Part shown: one piece after another, positions 13,475-16,988 of the stretch
Numbering within the stretch: the first letter of the stretch is position 1
Layout: each line of letters starts with the position of its first letter
Assembly (NCBI GenBank): GCA_947630075.1
Contig: CANRGF010000009.1
Span: forward strand, 1 to 16,988
Direction: 5' to 3'
From: an uncultured Clostridia bacterium
GTDB lineage: Bacteria > Bacillota > Clostridia > Christensenellales > UBA1242
Length of the DNA stretch: 16,988 nt
The notes under the pieces: generated by a model
What the model was told of the DNA's origin: nothing
The model's database searches: none
Seen by the model: the letters and a program-made list of their open reading frames with translations, nothing else
Position numbers and translations under genes: made by a program

Positions 13475-13846
13475 ATGAAAAGAACTGAGGCAAGAGAATT
13501 AGCATTTAAAACAATTTATTCAAAGTTTTTCAATCCGTCAAGTGAAGATGTTTTTGATGGTGCAAATGCTGAAAATTTAGGGTTTGTGCAGCAGATTTTA
13601 AAAAATTTTGCAGAGCACTATAACGAAATCAACGAATTAATCACCTCACATTTAAAAAACTACACACTAAATAGATTAAATAAAATTGACCTTGCCATCA
13701 TTGTGGTGGCGGTTATTGAACTTAAATATATAAAGGAAAATCCAAAGGAAGTTGTTATAAATGAAGCGGTGGAGTTGGCAAAAAAATATTCCACTGAAAA
13801 AAGCCACAAATTCATAAACGGCTTGCTTGCAGACATTGTGAAATGA
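13475..13846 (+). CDS. nusB: Transcription antitermination protein NusB
   Basis: NusB with NusE (S10) binds boxA RNA of rRNA operons and helps RNA polymerase resist termination. The 123-residue all-helical protein begins MKRTEARELAFKTIYS and ends with the conserved RLNKIDLAIIVVAVIELKYI...PKEVVINEAVELAKKYSTEKSHKFINGLLADIVK, the usual NusB C-terminal signature. The frame opens at a TTG (13457), but ATG 13475 has GGAGG (13466-13470) close upstream and matches family N-termini. It directly follows a terminator-like hairpin and overlaps xseA by 4 bases. folD, found between nusB and xseA in Bacillus, is missing. Confidence 0.95.
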   Translation: MKRTEARELAFKTIYSKFFNPSSEDVFDGANAENLGFVQQILKNFAEHYNEINELITSHLKNYTLNRLNKIDLAIIVVAVIELKYIKENPKEVVINEAVELAKKYSTEKSHKFINGLLADIVK

Positions 13847-15018
13847 AGATATACACAGTAAGTGCGCTAAATAGAGTTATTAAAGACCTAATAGACAATG
13901 AGTTTATTCTAGAAGATGTTGCCGTCACAGGTGAATTGTCTAGTTTTTCAATCACGCGTAACATTGCATATTTCACATTAAAAGATAGTGAAGGAATGCT
14001 CTCATGTGTGCAGTTTTCAGCAAAGCAAGAATTTAATGTTGGCGATTTTGTGCAAGTTAGAGGGAATGTCAAATATTATCCCAAAGGTGGCAAACTGAGC
14101 TTAAATGTGTTTGAAATTGAGCCGTGTGGGCAGGGTGAATTATATCAGCAGTTTTTAAAATTAAAAGAAAAATTGCAAAAAGAGGGCTTGTTTGACGAGG
14201 CTCACAAAATCCCGCTCCCGAGATTTATAAATTCAGTTGGAGTGGTAACCAGCAAAACCGGGGCGGTGCTGCAAGATATAAAAAATGTAACGAGCAGACG
14301 CAACCCAAACTTAGATATTTATGTTTATGATGCGCAGGTGCAGGGCAAAATGGCTGTCCAAAATGTGATTGAAGGCATCACATACTTCGACAATCTCAGT
14401 GATGTTGATGTGATAGTTGTGGCTAGGGGAGGCGGCAGTTTGGAGGACTTAGCACCATTTAACGATGAAGAATTAGCGCGCGTGGCGTATATCTGCAACA
14501 AACCGTTAATTAGTGCGGTTGGGCATGAAACGGACTTTTCAATTTTAGATTTTGTGGCAGACCTGCGAGCACCAACTCCAAGTGCAGCGGCCGAACTTAT
14601 CACTTTCAACAATGCCGACCTGAAAAACTACATCAAAGATTTAGTTTCAGCCATGAGCATGAAAACCGACAAGTTGCTAGTTGACTTAAAAAACAATGTT
14701 GATTTATCAATATTATCAATAGAAAACAACTTGCAATCAATCATAGCTGATGAAAATATGAGCATAGTCGATTTAATAAATCAGATTGAAAAAAATGTTG
14801 TTTCTTCACTAGACAACGCCACATATAGAGTGAATATGTCGTTAAACACACTAGATAAGTTAAACCCAATTAAACTTTTGAAGCGCGGTTATTCAAGTGT
14901 TACAGTGCAAGGCAACACCCTAAATTACGAAAATGCTCATGTTGGAGATAGCATTAAAGTGGTGGCGGCAGATGTCATTTTAAAAGCAGAAATAAAGGAG
15001 AAAGAAAAGAGATGTTAG
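13843..15018 (+). CDS. xseA: Exodeoxyribonuclease VII large subunit
   Basis: Exonuclease VII (XseA with several XseB) degrades single-stranded DNA from both ends without needing metal. The 391 residues start with an OB fold (about 20-100, VAVTGELSSFSITRNIAYFTLKD) and continue with the catalytic domain: IGVVTSKTGAVLQDI, ARGGGSLEDL (R195), and GHETD (227-231) followed by LRAPTPSAAAEL. A long coiled-coil arm (about 255-335) then leads to the C-terminal KRGYSSVTVQGN motif. It is slightly shorter than typical members (400-450). It overlaps nusB by 4 bases without a clear ribosome binding site of its own, and xseB by 7 bases. Confidence 0.96.
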   Translation: MKIYTVSALNRVIKDLIDNEFILEDVAVTGELSSFSITRNIAYFTLKDSEGMLSCVQFSAKQEFNVGDFVQVRGNVKYYPKGGKLSLNVFEIEPCGQGELYQQFLKLKEKLQKEGLFDEAHKIPLPRFINSVGVVTSKTGAVLQDIKNVTSRRNPNLDIYVYDAQVQGKMAVQNVIEGITYFDNLSDVDVIVVARGGGSLEDLAPFNDEELARVAYICNKPLISAVGHETDFSILDFVADLRAPTPSAAAELITFNNADLKNYIKDLVSAMSMKTDKLLVDLKNNVDLSILSIENNLQSIIADENMSIVDLINQIEKNVVSSLDNATYRVNMSLNTLDKLNPIKLLKRGYSSVTVQGNTLNYENAHVGDSIKVVAADVILKAEIKEKEKRC

Positions 15019-15218
15019 AGCAAAACATAAAGAGATTAGAGGAAATCGCAAAGAAAATTGAAGAGAGTGTGAGCCTAGACGAGAGTTTAAAACTCTATGA
15101 AGAAGGTTGCCTTCTTGCAAAAAATTGCCTTAAAGAATTAGAAAAGGCAAAAGGCAAAATTGTTATGGTCAAAAAAGAATTCAACAAGAAAGAAAAAGCG
15201 GAGGATAAAGATGAATAA
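15012..15218 (+). CDS. xseB: Exodeoxyribonuclease VII small subunit
   Basis: The 68-residue helical protein has the XseB signature: an opening helix RLEEIAKKIEESVSLDESLKLYEEGCLLAKNCLKELEKAKGKI. It then has the VMVKKEF join and a lysine-rich tail. It wraps the XseA coiled coil in the holoenzyme. The start ATG follows AAGGAG (14995-15000) inside the xseA end. Its tail overlaps proS by 8 bases, and the proS ribosome binding site lies inside this coding region. Confidence 0.93.
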   Translation: MLEQNIKRLEEIAKKIEESVSLDESLKLYEEGCLLAKNCLKELEKAKGKIVMVKKEFNKKEKAEDKDE

Positions 15219-16632
15219 CTTTGTGAATGATATTGCAGATATCAACAAGGATTTTGCGCAGTGGTACACTGATGTTGTGTTAAAAACTGAGATGGTTGAT
15301 TATGGCCCAGTGAAAGGTACTATGGTCATAAGGCCTTATGGCTACGCAATTTGGGAACTTATTCAAGATTATTTCAATAAAGAGTTTAAAAAATGTGGGG
15401 TTAAAAACGCTTATTTCCCTATGTTTATCCCAGAGAGTTTTCTAAAGCGCGAAGCCGAGCACGTTGAGGGATTTGCGCCAGAAGTGGCAGTTGTAACCTA
15501 TGCGGGCGGTCAAGAATTAAGCGAAAAGTTAGTTGTTCGCCCAACGAGTGAAACAATAATTGGCGAAATGTTTTCAAAATGGATTAAGTCCTATCGCGAC
15601 CTACCATATAAGATAAATCAATGGTGCAATGTTGTGCGCTGGGAGAAGACAACCCGACCTTTTTTACGCACTAGCGAATTTTTATGGCAGGAAGGGCACA
15701 CTGTGCAAGCTTCGGCAGAAGATGCAGAAAAAGATGCCTTAGAAATGCTGAAAATATACTCCAATGGTCTTAGAAATCTTTTGGCAATTCCAACCCTTAC
15801 AGGAAGAAAAACGGAAAACGAGAAATTTGCAGGTGCTGTTGCCACCTATTCTATGGAAGCGGTGATGAAAGACGGCAAATGCCTTCAATCTGGCACAACC
15901 CACAATCTTGGCCAAAATTTTTCGCGCTCAAGCAACATTAAATTTTTAAATAAAGACGAAAAGTTAGATTATGCTTTCACTTCAAGTTGGGGCGTTTCCA
16001 CCCGCTTAATCGGCGCGCTAGTTATGGTGCATGGTGATGAGCGTGGGCTAAGATTGCCTCCTCATATCGCACCAATTCAAGTGGTTATAATTCCAATCGC
16101 AAGCAAAAAAGAGGGCGTGGTGGAGAAATGCAATGAGGTTTTAGATACTCTAAAAAAAGCGGGCATCAGAGCAGAATTGGATAATTCCAACAACACTCCA
16201 GGCTGGAAGTTTAATGAGTATGAGATGAAGGGCGTGCCATTGCGCTTAGAAATTGGCCCGAGAGATATAGAAAATGGGGTGGCAGTTGCTGTGAGAAGGG
16301 ACACTCACGAAAAAATTAACTTAAACCTAGCCAAAATCGATAAAGAAGTGAATAAAACTCTTGAAGAAATTCAAGCAAATATGCTTTTGCAGGCAGAGAG
16401 CAATCTAAAGTCTGCCATTGTTGAAACAGATGATTTCAACACACTTGTTGAAGAGGTGAATAATGGCAAAGTTGTTTTGGCTTATCATTGTGGAGATAGT
16501 GCCTGCGAAACTGAGATTAAAAATAAGACCACAATAAAAACCCGAGTGATTGAGAGTTATTCCACCGCTCACAAATGCATTTTCTGCGGCAAAAAGAGCA
16601 AATATCGCGTATATTTTGGCAAACAATATTAA
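15211..16632 (+). CDS. proS: Prolyl-tRNA synthetase, short archaeal/eukaryotic-like type
   Basis: ProRS charges tRNA-Pro. The 473-residue enzyme lacks the large editing insertion between motifs 2 and 3 that marks the standard bacterial form (about 570 residues). Class II motif 2 is FLRTSEFLWQEGHT (151-164), and motif 3 contains SWGVSTRLIGALVMVHGDE with R265. An anticodon-binding domain (about 285-390) follows. The C-terminal zinc-type domain has Cys427, Cys432, Cys456 and Cys459, and the protein ends in Tyr as this class does. This type is found in archaea, eukaryotes, Thermus, mycoplasmas and many Clostridia. The frame is open to 15160, but ATG 15211 with GGAGG (15200-15204) is the start. 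It overlaps xseB by 8 bases and has no T-box leader. In Bacillus, proS sits between rasP and polC, a place it has left here. Confidence 0.95.
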   Translation: MNNFVNDIADINKDFAQWYTDVVLKTEMVDYGPVKGTMVIRPYGYAIWELIQDYFNKEFKKCGVKNAYFPMFIPESFLKREAEHVEGFAPEVAVVTYAGGQELSEKLVVRPTSETIIGEMFSKWIKSYRDLPYKINQWCNVVRWEKTTRPFLRTSEFLWQEGHTVQASAEDAEKDALEMLKIYSNGLRNLLAIPTLTGRKTENEKFAGAVATYSMEAVMKDGKCLQSGTTHNLGQNFSRSSNIKFLNKDEKLDYAFTSSWGVSTRLIGALVMVHGDERGLRLPPHIAPIQVVIIPIASKKEGVVEKCNEVLDTLKKAGIRAELDNSNNTPGWKFNEYEMKGVPLRLEIGPRDIENGVAVAVRRDTHEKINLNLAKIDKEVNKTLEEIQANMLLQAESNLKSAIVETDDFNTLVEEVNNGKVVLAYHCGDSACETEIKNKTTIKTRVIESYSTAHKCIFCGKKSKYRVYFGKQY

Positions 16633-16660
16633 TCGTTAAATTTCATCAAATTCACACAAA

Positions 16661-16693
16661 TTTGTAAATATTTTGCAAAATAGTATTTACAAA
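16661..16693. repeat. 10-bp inverted repeat in the region after proS (possible operator or weak terminator)
   Basis: TTTGTAAATA (16661-16670) and TATTTACAAA (16684-16693) are exact inverse complements around 13 bases that themselves contain the palindrome TTTTGCAAAA (16671-16680). Immediately before, ACAAATTTGT (16656-16665) is another palindrome that shares the TTTGT half-site. The repeat covers the -35 box and spacer of a possible promoter, so an operator is plausible. As RNA it would be an A-U-rich hairpin without a T tract, a poor terminator. Confidence 0.6.
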
Positions 16694-16702
16694 ACCTATA
16701 AA
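16673..16702 (+). promoter_or_regulatory. Possible sigma-A promoter of the last gene
   Basis: TTGCAA (16673-16678) and TATAAA (16697-16702) are 18 bp apart. Predicted start is near 16709, giving a leader of about 39 nt. The match is weaker than the other promoters in the window, and the region is very AT-rich, so chance is a real alternative. It overlaps the inverted repeat at 16661-16693. Confidence 0.4.
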
Positions 16703-16747
16703 ATTTGTTAATCTATCAATGAAACTTTGCATATTTTAAATTGAACA

Positions 16748-16988
16748 ATGAATTGGATTAAGAGATATAGAAGCATTCCTGAAAAGAAGAAAATTATTTG
16801 GTATGGCAAGTTGGCTTTCTTCAAAAACTTGTTTTATTTTGCATTTAAAATAACAGTCGGTGCTTATTATCATTCTTGGTTCCTTATTGCAATCGCCATT
16901 TATTCGCTATTTATAGGCTATGTTAAAAATAATTGTTCAAGAGGATTAGTTCAAAATAAAGAGAATATCCGCGCAATTAACACTTATA
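16748..16988 (+). CDS. Unidentified small membrane protein, N-terminal part (runs off the window)
   Basis: The frame from ATG 16748 stays open to the window end, giving 80 residues. A TGA at 16742-16744 lies just upstream in the same frame, so the ATG is the first possible conventional start. The N-terminus is basic (MNWIKRYRSIPEKKKIIWYGK). Two hydrophobic stretches follow (about 23-37 and 41-61, with YYHSWFLIAIAIYSLFIGYV), then a polar segment. I do not recognise a family with confidence; the pattern suggests a multi-pass membrane protein that continues beyond the window. No Shine-Dalgarno sequence is seen. Coding status rests on the open frame and the membrane-protein-like composition only. 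Confidence 0.6.
   Translation, partial: MNWIKRYRSIPEKKKIIWYGKLAFFKNLFYFAFKITVGAYYHSWFLIAIAIYSLFIGYVKNNCSRGLVQNKENIRAINTY

Noticed and set aside
15160..15210. Seventeen-codon N-terminal extension of ProS
   Set aside because: It lies in the lysine-rich xseB tail and contains the proS ribosome binding site; the ATG at 15211 fits the family N-terminus.
15012..15210. T-box riboswitch for proS
   Set aside because: The proS start lies inside xseB with no untranslated leader, so there is no space for specifier and antiterminator structures.

Overview
The window is a dense, AT-rich, entirely plus-strand block of about 22 genes. It reads as a chromosome segment of an endospore-forming member of the Bacillota, most likely a clostridial lineage. 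The reasons are a complete spoIIIAA-AH operon, a PolC-type protein, the nusA-ylxR-ylxQ-infB cluster with strong AGGAG-type ribosome binding sites, and near-consensus sigma-A promoters with 17-bp spacers. No tRNA, rRNA, insertion sequence, phage gene or CRISPR array was seen. I cannot name the species.

Region 1 (1-1727) holds the 3' end of an RseP/RasP-type site-2 protease gene. Next is a 506-residue protein that matches only the N-terminal, OB-fold and DEDDh proofreading-exonuclease parts of PolC. It has no PHP and no polymerase domain. It sits where full-length polC is expected (rasP-[proS]-polC-rimP in Bacillus) and has its own perfect sigma-A promoter, placed so that the mRNA should begin at or within a base or two of the ATG.

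Region 2 (1805-7658) is the translation/RNA-maturation operon rimP-nusA-rnpM(ylxR)-ylxQ-infB-rbfA-truB. It is driven by a promoter at 1805-1833 whose transcript starts with a 9-bp GCAA-tetraloop hairpin. Several genes overlap, which suggests translational coupling.

Region 3 (7663-8421) is a monocistronic efp unit (elongation factor P) with a strong promoter and a rho-independent terminator.

Region 4 (8457-13041) is spoIIIAA through spoIIIAH, the mother-cell half of the SpoIIIA-SpoIIQ channel. SpoIIIAG is unusually short in the segment between its predicted beta strands.

Region 5 (13042-16632) has its own promoter and contains an asp23-family gene (yqhY position), an intrinsic-terminator-like hairpin over its stop codon, then nusB-xseA-xseB-proS with overlapping ends. 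ProS is the short archaeal/eukaryotic-like class with a C-terminal four-cysteine site, and it has moved here from its usual place beside rasP/polC.

Region 6 (16633-16988) is an AT-rich intergenic stretch with an inverted repeat overlapping a possible promoter, then the start of an unrecognised small membrane protein gene that runs off the window.

Two gene neighbourhoods that are separate in Bacillus subtilis (rasP...truB and efp-spoIIIA...xseB) are fused here. Several expected neighbours are missing: proS at its usual place, yqhV, accB, accC and folD. The most notable points are the polymerase-less PolC derivative with a probably leaderless mRNA, the minimal SpoIIIAG, and the terminator placed between asp23 and nusB.
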